A DNA stretch of 64,000 nucleotides from Anthopleura xanthogrammica (Eukaryota; Cnidaria; Anthozoa; Actiniaria; Actiniidae), in assembly GCA_964019055.1 (NCBI GenBank), contig OZ025219.1:204501-268500 (forward strand). Reading direction: 5' to 3'. A program made the translations under genes and the position numbers. Under the pieces are notes generated by a model. It saw only the letters and a program-made list of their open reading frames with translations, was not told where the DNA came from and did not search any database. Positions 1 to 12,060 of the stretch are shown here, in pieces. Positions within the stretch are counted from its first letter, which is position 1. Each line of letters starts with the position of its first letter.

Positions 1-406
1 ACCTCTGAGGTCTTGAGTTTGGCTTCTGAACTTGGCATCACATGAGAGGTGCTTCTTAGGTCTCTAGCTCCCTTAATTCAAAGGTTTTTTCCTGGCTCTC
101 TGCAATTTTCCTCTAGCTCTGAAAAACCTTCCATTACAAGCTAACTTCCAGTTCATCCTGATTTTGATTAGCCCAGAGGTTGTCAGGGTATCAATAAAAT
201 TGAAATATATGATTTGAAGGCTTACATGTGAACATCTATAAACTAAGCCTCAAGTGATAACTGTCATTAATTGAGTAACTTGAATAAAATCAGTTATGGA
301 GGCTGCACACTACTGTTGGTGTACAACAAAAGCTCAGGCACAAATAAATCAATCTACAGTAGTGAATGGTCTCACTTGATTTTATTCAAGTCTTCAATAT
401 GCTACT

Positions 407-544
407 GGAGCCAGTTGTATGAAGCCTGGATAAAGTTATCCACCAGATAAGAGTTATCCAGTGTCTAGAATTTGTATGTTTTTATCCGCTGGATAAGGAT
501 TTATCTGGTGGATAGCTCTATTCAGGCTTCATACAACGGGCTCC
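407..544. repeat. Palindromic MITE-like element
   Basis: The left arm (407-450) and right arm (about 501-544) are near-perfect reverse complements. Both carry the motif TTGTATGAAGCCTG and then a GTTATCCACCAGATAA-type stretch. A short loop separates them. There is no coding capacity. The structure fits a non-autonomous DNA transposon; target-site duplications were not resolved. Confidence 0.75.
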
Positions 545-2210
545 TAAAGTACGACTTCACTCTTCTTCTTTTGAATAACATTTTAAAAATTAAAATTACT
601 TGTTCCTGTAGGAGCTCCATGTCGCACATTGTACAGAAGTATCTGACGACTCCTTAGAAGCCATCCTAATGCTGTGCCCCAAGATATCTATATTAATTTT
701 CCATGGTTGTCCACTGGTTACCGAGAGATTGAGGTATGCAATGGATGAGGTCGCTGAAAGGGGTGGCAAGATGAGACAAGTTTCCTGGACAGTTTATTAA
801 CGATTATTAGACATAACTGGGAATCGACTTGCACTAAGAGTTTGAATTCATGACCCAACTCCCTTGATCAAGGAGTTGAGTCAAAATGAACCCCAGAAAA
901 GGAAAGAGCACCGCTAAGGAGGTAAACCTTTGTGCCACAGGAGAAATAAGTTAAAATAATATAAAATTCAACATTTCATTGAAATTTGTGTGGAAATTTA
1001 CCAAATGACAAGAGCTTGTCACTCAACAATTATTTGGAATCCATACTGTACATTGAATATTCAATTTTAAATGAAATGCTATTTTTTTTTATTTTTTACA
1101 TTATGATCCAAAACTTCACCTTCTTATTCATATCTAGGTGCTCTTTTCATTTCTGGGGTGATTTTGAAACAACTCCTCGGTTTAAGGGTGGTATAGGGAA
1201 ACATTTCCTCTATGCAAGTACCAATTCTGTACAGTAAAGGTTATCAAATTGAGTGCAAAACGATAAACCGACCAAAAGTACCAACTAATTTATTAGTACT
1301 GTTTAAATCATAATAGGAAACAAATAATTCTGTACTATTTAGAACAGGGTTTGAAAAAAGCTGCTTCAGTCATGATGATCGGCCAAATTAGTTTTAATAT
1401 TTCTGGATCAACATTACTGGTTGAAATGACTAGCAAGGCAAAGATTGGACGTCCAATTCTGGCCGGACATTGTCTCAGACAGTGTTGACCAGCTGTTATT
1501 TTAAGCCCTGTTAGTACTTTTTCAGGGTTTATGTGTGCAATATAAAAAGGTATTTTATCAGTTAAATTATGGAATGTGACATATTTTGTACATTGTTTTA
1601 AAAAGAATATGAACAACCATTGGTGATGTATAGAAAAAGTATTTAAGAGTGGATTTAATAAAAAAATTATAATGGAAATCATTATACTTTCATCATTGGT
1701 AATAACCTTAAATATAAAATACTTTAATTTATTTATACAATTTTTTATAATATAGTGTAATTTATAATTGCCAATTCGCTTTCATGTCGACCACCATATG
1801 GATTGAATTTAACAACAGATTTGTCATCTATTGTCATAATTATCAACTAACATGGCCACATCCCTTTTTGCAATTTTATTCTCTTGAGAATGATGGCAAA
1901 ACTAATATAAGGCTTGGATATACTTTCCCATCCTGACAGAAGTTTAAAAAAATTCAATTTCTTAGCATATTTTTTGCAAATCCACAATAAACTTTAGTAA
2001 TAATTTAATCAATAAGAATAAATTGTCCTTGTTCTACAGTATGAGGCTAGTACTTTAATAGCCAGTGGCTGAGACCTGTGGCCCTTATTTCAGGATTAAA
2101 TTAGAATTTAGAAATTGATGTTTGTAAATCATTGAACCAACAAGCAACTCAACACAAATAATATGATGGAGAGTTTGGGGATTGAACCCTGATGAACACA
2201 GCAGTGAAAG
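545..2210. other. Non-coding, repeat-derived stretch
   Basis: I see no gene here. The only notable structure is at about 1390-1510, a composite region containing GTCCAATTCTGGCCGGACA, which looks like a degenerate interspersed repeat. The short open frames across 986-1682 have no recognisable domain, no splice context and low-complexity composition. Confidence 0.5.
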
Positions 2211-2296
2211 CCCTGTTACACTGCAATTTTTCCAGCAACTTGTCTCACAATGCAGTTGCAAGACAAGTTGCTGGAGAATTTGCCAGTGTAACAGGG
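2211..2296. repeat. Small inverted-repeat element
   Basis: The ends CCCTGTTACACTG and CAGTGTAACAGGGG are inverted copies. The inner CCAGCAACTTGTCT and AGACAAGTTGCTGG also pair, giving a strong hairpin. Partial relatives recur nearby (about 2538-2575 and 2655-2680, both with a ...TTGCACAGTGTAA end), so it belongs to a small dispersed family. Confidence 0.7.
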
Positions 2297-3461
2297 GTTG
2301 TCTTGAAATTTTTGCTGTTGCATGTACACCTAGCTCTGCACAGCACAAAGTAGAACTCAGTTCGACTTTTTGCAACAGATTGCAGTAGCTGGCAACACCA
2401 TTGAACAGTGTATCACCTTTCCGACAACTTTTACCACAATTTCAAGGCATATTTTTGAAGTCATTGAAAGTTGCTGAGATCGCATTGCAGCTCAACACCT
2501 CACTTCGGCAACCTGCAATGCTACATTTTCAAGCATTGAGAGACAAGTTGCTGAGAAAATTGCACAGTGTAATAATAATAATAATATAATAATATAATAT
2601 ATTTATATAGTGCCATTTCCAGCAGTTTGATGGCGCTGTATGCAGTAAAAAAAATTGAGAAAATTGCACAGTGTAACACCTTGGTGCATTGGCAGTGCTC
2701 ACAACCTGTGCTTCACCTTAGAAATATAAAATCATCCTATACTTTCAATATCATTAACTAGACCTAATAAGAGACTTAACAGACAAGCATAATTTTGGAA
2801 TGTTGCCAGTGAGTTGCGTATTGTCGCCATCAATCACGCAGTATAGAAGCATTTGCACAACACTAAGGACACCACCACAAAAGTCGATCCATATAGCATC
2901 AATGCTCCACCCTTCTGTGGATTTCCTTTTCCAATGAAGGTAAATTTGTGGAATCACCTGAAAAAGCAAGAACATTTTTTTCATTATCGTTTTTGTATTT
3001 TAAGGCCCACTATTATATCCCATCCACCCATAAGTCATCTAAATGTGTAATGTATATGTAACCATTATATTTCTCCAAAATATTATCACCGTTGGCTATT
3101 ATTATCAATAGACATTTGTCACGCAGTAGCCATACTTATTCCTACAAGAATTTAAGCCTTTCTTTCTACCTGTTCAAACTCATTTCTAAGTTGTGTGCAA
3201 GGCTAACCAAACAAAAAATCTATTGCTCCAACATGCATGCATGGCTGCCACATGAGAAAGGTCAACCCACATTATACAGTAAGTAAGCAAGGGAAGTGTC
3301 AGACCTCCCTGGGTGAAGTGTTGGTAAGTCATTGAATCACAGTCTTTAACAGTAATGGAATTTTTTTGTTATATCCAGCCCATAATTCAGTATCCATCTC
3401 TTTTAATGGAGAATTAGCAGTGGCCCCACAGAGTGGCTCTTCTTCAACTGAACTTTGTGGG

Positions 3462-3540
3462 AAGCACGGGTAGTGGAGCAGTGAGAGTGCCCACCTCTCA
3501 CCAATACAACCTGGGTTCGAGTCCCACTGGGCTCACTTCT
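3462..3540 (+). mobile_element. tRNA-derived SINE head
   Basis: A Pol III-like internal promoter is visible. The A-box-like region (GGTAGTGGAGCAGTGAG) is followed about 30 bp later by a canonical B box, GGTTCGAGTCC. It lies in the intron of cystinosin copy A and runs straight into a 57-bp tandem repeat that seems to be the SINE body. Related sequence occurs at 26985-27110 on the minus strand and in fragments near 150-200, 25010-25050 and 55130-55190. Confidence 0.7.
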
Positions 3541-3765
3541 CTGGGCTGATCAAAGTCAGGGCACGGCTAACTCACAGATTGAACCCTGAAACAACCTCTG
3601 GACTGATCTAAGTCAGGGCATGGCTAACTCACAGATTGAACCCTGAAACAACCTCTGGGCTGATCTAAGTCAGGGCACAGCTAACTCACAGGTCGAACCC
3701 TGAAACAACCTCTGGGCTGACAAAGTCAGGGCATGGCTAACTCACATATCAAACCCTGAAACAAC
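3539..3765 (+). repeat. 57-bp tandem repeat (about 4 units) in SINE body
   Basis: Units start at 3539, 3596, 3653 and 3710, with a partial fifth. Each has the pattern CTCTGGGCTGATCTAAGTC ... GGCTAACTCACAG ... CCCTGAAACAAC. The units differ at a few positions, so this is an expanded, slightly diverged array and not a perfect satellite. The same unit occurs once in the SINE at 26985-27110. Confidence 0.85.
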
Positions 3766-5185
3766 CTCTGGGCTGAATGAAATCATCAAGACATGGTTAA
3801 TACCATTTTGGAGATGCTCGAGCTCTTCCAAAAATATCACAGGCGCAGACATGATCTCAAGGCATTTTCGGGCAGAGTCAATAGCATGTGTGATCTTGCC
3901 CCGAAAATGCCTCTTTTTCGTGTCTGTGCCTGCAATATTTTTGAAAGAGCATCTCGAAAATGGTTTATTGTGACCTTACCTTTGAAAATGAAGAAATCGA
4001 CTTAACATAACCACAATACGTTAGAACCAAAGCCCACATTTTCAAAGAGAAAAGAAAGCCACAATAGTCAATGCAAATAGTCCAGTTAAAGCCAAACCAC
4101 AGACACAGGCAATCCACTTCTTCAGCTTTTGTGTTCCACGCTCGTAAATACATACTTGGCCAAGTTGAAAGAGACATATCACGAGTCCATGAGTGGCGAA
4201 CACTACGTCTGTTAATTTGACCGGATCATCCCGTGTTTTAGAGTGGTTTTCTTTACCAAAGTATCTTTGTATTTCAAAGTCAGCGTATATAACCACAGTG
4301 TAGATAGAATATGCCAGAAAACCGACTATGTTTATAGCAAGATAATCAAATGAAAATCAAACCACGCTTTTGCGTTTCCAGTTTAAATGAACTTGAGGGT
4401 AGAAAGATATAGTCCATACAATGAAGTAAGTCCATCCTGTTGCTTGAGCCGCTATTTTTAAGGACAACTTTTCAACCATTTTATCAAGGACGTGCAAACG
4501 TGTTGTGTCCTTCAATTTGAAGCAGGCGTTCCTCGGCGTTCCTTTTTAAGAGTATCGGTTTTCCTTCGTCATTTGAGAAGTTTCCGAATAAATATCGACT
4601 TTCGCAGACGTCCTCTGTAACATCTGTAAGGTGGCCGACAGTGGCTAACTGCTTTAACAAAAAGGCATTAGAAAACTTGCCAAGAAAGATTTTTTTGACA
4701 CAGAATTTAACGCTGGTTTAAAATAAAGAAACAAAATTGGGCTCCCTGTGTTATGCCCAGTCTCTCTCTGCCTGTATTACATTCCTTCGTCAAACTTGTT
4801 GTGGAACGTTGGAATTTCATAGATTTACCTCCCAAGATCAGACGAGATCAGCCTGTTTTGTAAGTCAGTATTGATGTGTTGTAGTTTAATCGGTGAGTTG
4901 AACATAGTTTCGAAGTTCCAAGTGACTGGATTCGTGGTTGGTCAACACATGGCTCGATCTCATGCACACCCAGGGACCCCTACCTACATAACATGTACCT
5001 AATTACGGCGATTAATTCAAAATCGAGCAGATCAATTTACTAGAAACGTCCCTATTTAGTGTGCAAACTATTGTATATCGTAACGGATTTATTCAGTTTT
5101 GTAGGTTTTGTTTGTTTGTAACCTTTATTTACACAGGGTGGCCAATTCAGCTAAAAGCTGGTATCCAGAGAGGCCCTGTATCATA

Positions 5186-5454
5186 TACTACACTTCTCAG
5201 TTGAGCTTGGAACGACCGAAGTTTTGTCACGAAGTTTTGTCGTTGAAAAGTGCATGTTGTCAGGGGCAACGTTAAAAGATTCAATGGGAAGCAAGCATGA
5301 TACTGACGTCACCGCGGCGGCAATTAAGCTCGTGAATTTTTCCCACACTATACGTTTCAATTCTCTTGACGTTGCCCCTGACAACATGCACATTTTAACG
5401 ACAAAACTTCGAGACAAAACTTCGGTCGTTTCAAGCTCAACTGAGAAGCGTAGT
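5186..5454. repeat. Fold-back element with about 90-bp arms
   Basis: The left arm (5186-about 5285) and right arm (about 5360-5454) are near-identical inverted copies. Both contain GACCGAAGTTTTGTC and TGCATGTTGTCAGGGGCAAC. The spacer is about 75 bp. Open frames on both strands across this site are by-products of the palindrome. Confidence 0.8.
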
Positions 5455-6036
5455 AAATCTATACAAATAATATAACATATACTATGTACATACAAAGAGA
5501 TACGAAGAAAACTATAAATTATATACCTACGAAGAGAAAATTTATAAGGAAAATTCATATATAAATAAAATAATAATAATAATAATAATAAATACATATT
5601 TTTCTTGTCTCCTTCCAACATCTACAACAACAAAACAATTATTACTATTATAAATACAAGAAGGGGAGAAAAACATGTATCTATAGATAAATTTAATCAG
5701 TCGGAAAATTTTATAATATCCTATACATAGTCTAAAATATATATGCCTAGCTAGGCAGGAAAGTCATGCTTAATTCTTATAAGGCTCTTAAATGTTGATA
5801 TTGAGATGGTGTCCTTGATATTACATGGAAGGAAATTGAACACTAATACACCCTATGCATAAAGAGTAAAGACTGGGAACGAGCACCATGAATCATCAAT
5901 GATTTCAAAAATATATTTTTATTACAAGAAAGAGCATGTCTAAATTAGTAATTTGGTAGAGGTCTGTTGTTATATGTTAAATCACTGCAGAGTTATAAGC
6001 ATTTGAAATGTGCCAAAAACATGAAAACGAGGCTGG

Positions 6037-6460
6037 TCAGGCCTTGGTTGTTGTTTCCATACAAATCTTTCTAATTTCAAACAGCTGTAGCTTTTTATTA
6101 TTTAATGTTAGTAAGCTGAAATTTTTGGAGATTACTAAAATCAATATACTCTTTACAATGAAAGCAATGGTTTTTTCAATAACTGATGAACTAAGGTATT
6201 TCCATGGCCACGCCCTTATGCATAGGGTGTATGTTCCAGAATATCTAAAGGTTCTTTTGCCAAGACTTAATTTCGGCTTAGGGAGATGGATATCGTTTCT
6301 CTTTCTAGTGCTATATGAGTGGATACTACTGCTCCTGATAAAATATTCATTTAGATATTTGGGAACTAAGTTATGCAGACACTTAAAAACTAGAATACAA
6401 AATCGAAAGATATTTAGGAAAAAACTCCAGAAAAACTGTTTTTCGCAAAATTTGTCTAAA
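6037..6460 (-). mobile_element. LINE reverse-transcriptase C-terminal relic
   Basis: The minus-strand frame contains VFKCLHNLVPKYLNEYF, then a serine-rich segment, HLPKPKLSLGKRTFRYSG. This is the conserved region downstream of the reverse-transcriptase domain in many animal non-LTR retrotransposons (a segment of the K-LHGLAP-YL type). No catalytic motif or 5' part is present and the frame decays after FRYSG, so it is a truncated dead copy. A plus-strand frame over the same stretch is its shadow. Confidence 0.7.
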
Positions 6461-6718
6461 GCTGCTATCGAAACACTTATTAATATAAAAGAACATTGTT
6501 CGATCATCTGGTATATAACACGGATTCATGGAGCTAAAGTTAGATTATGTTAAGTGGATTAAAAAATCTATCAAGCGTGACCCAAAGTAACTGCTTGGTT
6601 AGCCACATTAACATGCCGTGTACATGTACATGTAGTATATATCAAAAATCTATTTGGTGGAGTCCTGAATATCTAATTTCATTGTATTTATTTATTTATA
6701 GATCAGAACTAGTCAACC

Positions 6719-9700
6719 ATGGCAGAGGGAGAAGCAGTAGATCCAGATTGGGTGGGCTATGAGTGTAAGTCAGGCCAGACTCTGTTCTATTTTAACAAGA
6801 CAACAGGCGAACACAGATGGGCAGGTGGTGATCACGTAAGTGAACTACTAAACATTACTGGTTGCTAGGCAATGGGAGGGGATAGGGGTGCTTGGGGCAA
6901 AGGTCAGTCAGGCATTCCCATACCTTTGTGGTAGAGACATTCATACATGAAGATAAATTAAACAAATTTGTATGGACTTTCAGCAGCATGTTAATTCCTG
7001 GAGAATAAGGTTACCAAATGATGGTATTGATGATTACTCTCTTGACTATGGTGCATACTGTAGTAGTAGACTAACCTTCTATTAATATTTTTCCATCTTA
7101 TCGCTAATACTCAGGTAGATACATCATTGTTGAGGAATTTGTACTTAAATTTTGATGCTCAACAGATTTCCATGACAAAGCCAGATGAGATAGATCCAGA
7201 TTGGTATGGTTATGAATGTAAGTCAGGACAGACTCTGTTCTACTATAACAAGACAACAGGAGAACACAGATGGGCAAGTGGTGATAATGTAAGTCTAGAA
7301 TTTTTTTAAAGTTTTCCTAAACTTCAAAATATAATTCCTATCATGTAGATACATACGTAATTACTCTACTCCCTATTCCTGGTGGGATTCTAGTCCATTG
7401 GACAATACTACAGTACAGTAGGTTACTGGGGGGAAAAATATTATATTATACATGTATATTATACAGTGGTTTCAGAAAATGATTTTCAATCTTAACTACA
7501 GTGACAGATGGATCCCTGTTAGCATGACTTTGTATCATTACTTCTCTAGGAATACAATTACAATGATTGTCATCTGTCAGTATCCCAAGAGATCCATTGT
7601 ACACAGACTGATGACTGTGGCTGTACCAATGGAAAGACTACACTTGTTAAACAAGGTACATTAATATAGTACTCATCTAGCTTTTGTACAAAATTTACAA
7701 TTTAGTCATTTGTTTTGCTTCCCTTTAGTATTGGTGAAAAGAACTTCACATCCATTCTTGCCAAACATCCATTAATCTCATCCATCTACTGTATCTATAG
7801 ATTCATTCCATCATCCATGAATATTTTATCAATTATTTATACCATCCACCATTACATTCAGTGTTAATCCTATTTCTTCCTTCCATAATTATGTCCATCC
7901 CTCCCAAGCCTCTCCATCAATACCTCCACTATTTGTTATCCATCCATCCATTTGTCCCATATGTTCATTCCTTTCCTTTTGCCAGTCTGTGAGATATCAT
8001 TGATAGCAGTTTTAATTAATGACCCTTATTTGTCATAAAAACATAGCTTATAGCTGTGTGTGTTGTAAGGTTGGATGGGGTGTTGTACCCACCCTGTACA
8101 GGAGAGGTGACATCTTTTTTAATAACTGTTGTGGTTATTATCACTCGTCTAATCAGTTCTCCTTATCATTACAATTTTTAGAAAATGAAAATTCATCAAA
8201 AGAGAGTTGTTACTTGGATGAGACAGATGAGCACCCCCTATCCAGTACACAACGGTTGTCACAAGAATATGTTACTGAAACATCAGCAGAACAAGGTGAT
8301 AAAAAGAGACGCAAAAGAAAAGCTGCAAGTAAACCATATAAGTGTAGTAACTGTGGCAAAGCATTTACACATCAGACTGCTGTAAAGATACATGAATGTA
8401 TTCATACAGGTGTCAAACCATATGAGTGTTCATACTGTGACAAGGCATTTAAACTACGAGGTAATCTAAAGACACATGAACGTACTCATACAGGTGTCAA
8501 ACCATACAAGTGTACATACTGTGACAAAGCATTTGCATATAAACGTGCTGTAAAGCGACATGAACGTATCCATACAGGTGTCAAACCATACAAGTGTACA
8601 TACTGTGACAAAGCATTTAGTCAGCAGGGTAGTGTAAAGAGACATGAATGCATCCATACAGGTGTCAAACCATATGAGTGTTCATACTGTAACAAGGCAT
8701 TTATACTACAAGGTAATCTAAAGATACATGAACGTATTCATACAGGAGTCAAACCATACAAGTGCACAGACTGTGACAAGGCATTTAGACTGCAAAGTTA
8801 TCTAAAGACACATGAACGTATCCATACAGGTGACAAACCCTACAAGTGTACATACTGTAGCAAGGCATTTAGTCAACAGGGTAGTGTAAAGATGCATGAA
8901 CGTATCCATACAGGTGTCAAACCATACAAGTGTACACACTGTCATAAGGCATTTAAACAACTTGATCAACTAAATAAACATGAACGTACCCATACAGGTG
9001 TCAAACCATACAAGTGTAAATACTGTGACAAGGCATTTACAGAAATGGGCTCTGTAAAGAAACACGAGCGCATCCATACAGGTGTCAAACCATACAAGTG
9101 TAAATACTGTGACAAAGCATTCACAGAAAAGGGTCATCTAAAGAGCCATGAACGCATCCATACAGGTGTCAAACCATACAAGTGTTCATACTGTAACAAG
9201 GCATTTATACTACAAGGTAATCTAAAGATACATGAACGTATTCATACAGGAGTCAAACCATACAAGTGCACAGACTGTGACAAGGCATTTAGACTGCAAA
9301 GTTATCTAAAGACACATAAACGTATCCATACCGGAGACAAACCCTACAAGTGTACATACTGTAGCAAGGCATTTAGTCAACAGGGTAGTGTAAAGATACA
9401 TGAACGTATCCATACAGGTGTCAAACCATACAAGTGTACACACTGTCATAAGGCATTTAAACAACTTGATCAACTAAATAAACATGAACGTACCCATATG
9501 GGTGTCAAACCATACAAGTGTACAGACTGTGACAAGGCATTTAGACTGCAAAGTTATCTAAAGACACATGAACGTATCCATACCGGAGACAAACCCTACA
9601 AGTGTACATACTGTAGCAAGGCATTTAGTCAACAGGGTAGTGTAAAGATACATGAACGTATCCATACAGGTGTCAAACCATACAAGTGTACAAGCTGTAA

Positions 9701-9857
9701 CAAGGCATTTACAGGAAAGATTGGTCTGAAGAAACATGAACATGTCCATACAGGTGTCAAACCATATAAGTGTACATACTGTGACAAGGCATTTATAGAT
9801 CAGTGTCATCTAAATACACATGAGAGTATCCATACAGGTGTCAAACCATACAGGTGA
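6719..9857 (+). CDS. WW-like / 18-finger C2H2 zinc-finger protein
   Basis: Predicted as join(6719..6835, 7115..7288, 7550..7655, 8182..9857), 690 residues. All introns have GT/AG ends and compatible phases (0, 0, 1). Exons 1 and 2 each encode a WW-like module (GYECKSGQTLFYFN then TTGEHRW), apparently an exon duplication. The usual C-terminal proline is missing. Exon 3 adds a Cys-rich acidic linker. Exon 4 gives an acidic stretch, a basic cluster KKRRKRK at about 173-179 (candidate nuclear signal) and 18 C2H2 fingers from Cys187 to about 683, all at 28-residue spacing. Most linkers read TGVKPY; the family norm is TGEKPY. Fingers 5-8 are nearly repeated as 11-14, and 15-16 repeat 12-13. The likely role is sequence-specific DNA binding with a protein-interaction module at the N terminus; the target is unknown. 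The acceptor of exon 2 could also be at CAACAG further in. The array ends in an abrupt stop inside the next linker. Confidence 0.8.
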
Positions 9858-9878
9858 AAATTCACCCTATCGTATAAT

Positions 9879-9920
9879 TGTACATACTTTGACAAGGAAT
9901 TTACAGGACAGGATCATGTG
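9879..9920 (+). pseudogene. Decayed 19th zinc finger beyond the stop
   Basis: Just after the stop codon the sequence TGTACATACTTTGACAAGG continues in finger register. It would encode C-T-Y-F-D-K-E-F-T-G-Q-D-H-V, with the second zinc cysteine replaced by phenylalanine. It shows the array was once longer at its C-terminal end. Confidence 0.7.
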
Positions 9921-10056
9921 TGGCATTTTGCATTCCCAAGCAAAGTACTTTTTATAAATTATGGCTTATTTACAGTTGTAACAAAGAAATTCCATGTTCA
10001 CAATTCCCTAGAGTACACTGTAATCAAATGTAATTCATTCAGCTCTAGGTTAACCA

Positions 10057-10325
10057 AATAGACCTCATCGGCTTGGGTGTAATGTTGTCCCATTTCAGAC
10101 CATGTGTCATTCCCCAGAGTATCATTTCATTGTTTAACAGTTGCGCATGAGAAGATACATGATCATATGGATACAACTCAAACAAAGAATCTTATTCTCA
10201 AGAGAATGACACATGGTCTGAAATGGGACAACATTACCCCAAGCCGATGAGGTCTATTGAATAGACCTCTTTAGCTTCGTATGCAAATTAACCATTTCAG
10301 ACCATGTGTCATTCCCTTGAGAAAT
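10057..10325. repeat. Dispersed inverted-repeat family, paired copy
   Basis: ATAGACCTCATCGGCTTGG ... TCAGACCATGTGTCATTCCC at 10058-10117 is mirrored at 10201-10258. A further partial direct copy with ATAGACCTCTTTAGCTT follows at 10261-10325. Related single ends occur at 11585-11660, 37679-37735 and 58380-58437. Confidence 0.8.
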
Positions 10326-10957
10326 GTTCTTTTTTTAAACATTTACACAAAAATCAACTCCAAAGAGTGGCATCACATGATTGGTCTGAAATAGGCACAA
10401 CAAACAACAAAGGTAAACAGATCTATTCAGTATATAATTGGTTTATTTTCCTTGGTGATCATACTATTACAAACTAATAGTTTCATCCTTTTGCGGGGAT
10501 ATTAGGGATTATTATGTCCCCTATGACTTGGGAAGGTTAGTGAGAATCTGTCTGCCTAGAGCATCCAGGTTTCCACTAACTCAGCTTCAGGGACATTTTA
10601 TTACTAATATTCCTCAGGGTCAATGCTATTACTTATAATAAAGGGATGGCAACATGGTATTATACATATACATTATACATTATTATGTAAACCTAAATTA
10701 TCTATTTTAATACATTGGTATCCTTATCCTTGAATATGTATATTATTATGTATATTTATTATTAGTATTATAAATGTCCTGTAAGCATAAAAGTAATCTA
10801 CTGTAATATAATAGGGATCATTATGGAATCATATTATCAGTCTTGTTTTATTAGTACTCTTTTTTCGTTTTTTTCTACATTCTAATAATCTTTGATTTAT
10901 TTTATATTATTTATCTTGATATAAACATGTATTTTAGATGTGTTACCATGAAATTGT

Positions 10958-10974
10958 AATAAATAAACAATAAA
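10958..10974 (+). promoter_or_regulatory. Candidate polyadenylation signal cluster
   Basis: AATAAATAAACAATAAAA offers several overlapping AATAAA hexamers, about 1.1 kb downstream of the zinc-finger stop. It is the best candidate poly(A) signal for that gene; the intervening sequence is AT-rich and non-coding. Confidence 0.4.
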
Positions 10975-11809
10975 ACTAGTAAGACTTTATTGTTACTGAT
11001 ACAAATGTCTCAAGAATAACACCTACATTATACTAAAGTTCGTGTGGTTACGTGAAAAAAATTAATGTTCTCTTTTCTCAGTAATTTGATAAAGTGGTGT
11101 CTTACTATTGAATGTGATACTTGGATTCATTGATCAGGGACCTTTCACTTCTGTAATGTGGGAGAGGGTGTGGGGAAGGTGTGGAATACAAGTACTATAA
11201 AGTACTTTCAAAAATCGAAATAAGAAGGGCGTCAACGACTTTGTTTTAGAGCTATAAGAGTATAAATAAGGGAAAAACTTGTTTCAGTTCTTGATGTTTT
11301 GCGCACCAAAACATTAGAATGACGTCATCACGATGACCGCGGACAAGCTAAATTCACGAGTAGAAAGGATGCGCGTGAGCAATGGCTTCCAGGTATACCT
11401 TTTTTATGATACCTTGTTCAAGTAACTTATAGCATTCCCATCATTAATGCTTCATACACTGAAGCAGATGAAACAAGTTTTTCCGATCCTTTTTTCAAAC
11501 TAACCAAGTCTACCATAAACTGGCAACATTGATGTGACATTTCGTTCGAGTTCGCTCAAAATAAAATTTCTATCAAAGTTTTTGATAGACGTCTTTAGCT
11601 TGGAAGTAATGTACCATTTCAGACCACGTGTCATTCCCTTGAGTATCATTTCTTTGTTTGGATGGAAATGAAACAAAGTATCACATTGAATTTAGGATGA
11701 AGAAACGAAGTAGAAGATATATCCTACAAACAAACACTGACTGAGAAAATTATAGTTTTTTCTTAGAAAGCTATAATTTTATGCAGAATTTACTGCTGAT
11801 TCCAAAAAT

Positions 11810-12060
11810 GAAAAGAAAAATGAGGTGTCCCGAGCCCGTTTTCGAGATAATGAATTTTGAATAATTACGGGTTTTTTTCTTCAAACTTTGACAAAAGACT
11901 GCTTTTTACCTGTTGATTCAGGAAATTTAAAGAAATATAGAGTCCCATGCAAAATGTTTTGGGTTTTTAGTGCCCTGTTGAAGTTCAAATCGTGTATGGT
12001 TCCTCAATGAAATTTTGAAGGTTATGCGGTTTTGTGCGCGCGCACATTATTAAAAGATTC
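11810..12060 (+). repeat. Dispersed repeat shared with TRPC introns
   Basis: The order of motifs (ACTTTGACAAAA, CTTTTTACCTGTTG, ATAGAGTCCC, GCCCTGTTGAA, GTGTATGGTTCCTCAAT, TGCGCGCGCACAT) recurs at 36815-37030 (opposite orientation), about 40960-41100 and 59220-59440. The copies are diverged. No terminal structure was identified. Confidence 0.65.

Larger units (their letters stand above)
2754..4479 (-). pseudogene. Cystinosin-like copy A, broken
   Basis: This is a two-exon relic of a cystinosin-type lysosomal PQ-loop transporter. Exon 1 (4479-3980) starts MVEKLSLKIA and contains the first PQ motif (SFYPQVHLNWKRKSVV). An in-frame TGA at 4359-4357 then replaces the glycine seen in copies B and C. 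Later the frame shifts near 4040: the segment ending VAFFSL must jump frame to continue as WALVLTYCGYVK. Exon 2 (from 2957 down) encodes a second PQ loop (VIPQIYLHWKRKSTEGW) and a CGGVLS stretch where intact copies have DFTGGVLS. It ends soon after GNIPKLCLSVKSLI, with no convincing seventh membrane segment or tail. The flanking splice sites remain recognisable. It is more diverged than B and C, so the array is probably older than the B/C split. A functional product is unlikely unless the lesions are assembly errors. Confidence 0.75.

Noticed and set aside
5181..5621. Overlapping open frames on both strands (146 and 83 codons)
   Set aside because: They lie in the fold-back element at 5186-5454 and adjoining AT-rich sequence, so the palindrome explains similar frames on both strands.
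6008..6553. 181-codon plus-strand frame
   Set aside because: The opposite strand carries recognisable LINE tail motifs (VFKCLHNLVPKYL, HLPKPKLSLGKRTFRYSG), so the plus frame is a shadow.
8466..9809. Minus-strand frames antisense to the zinc-finger exon
   Set aside because: They are periodic reverse reads of the 84-bp finger repeat.
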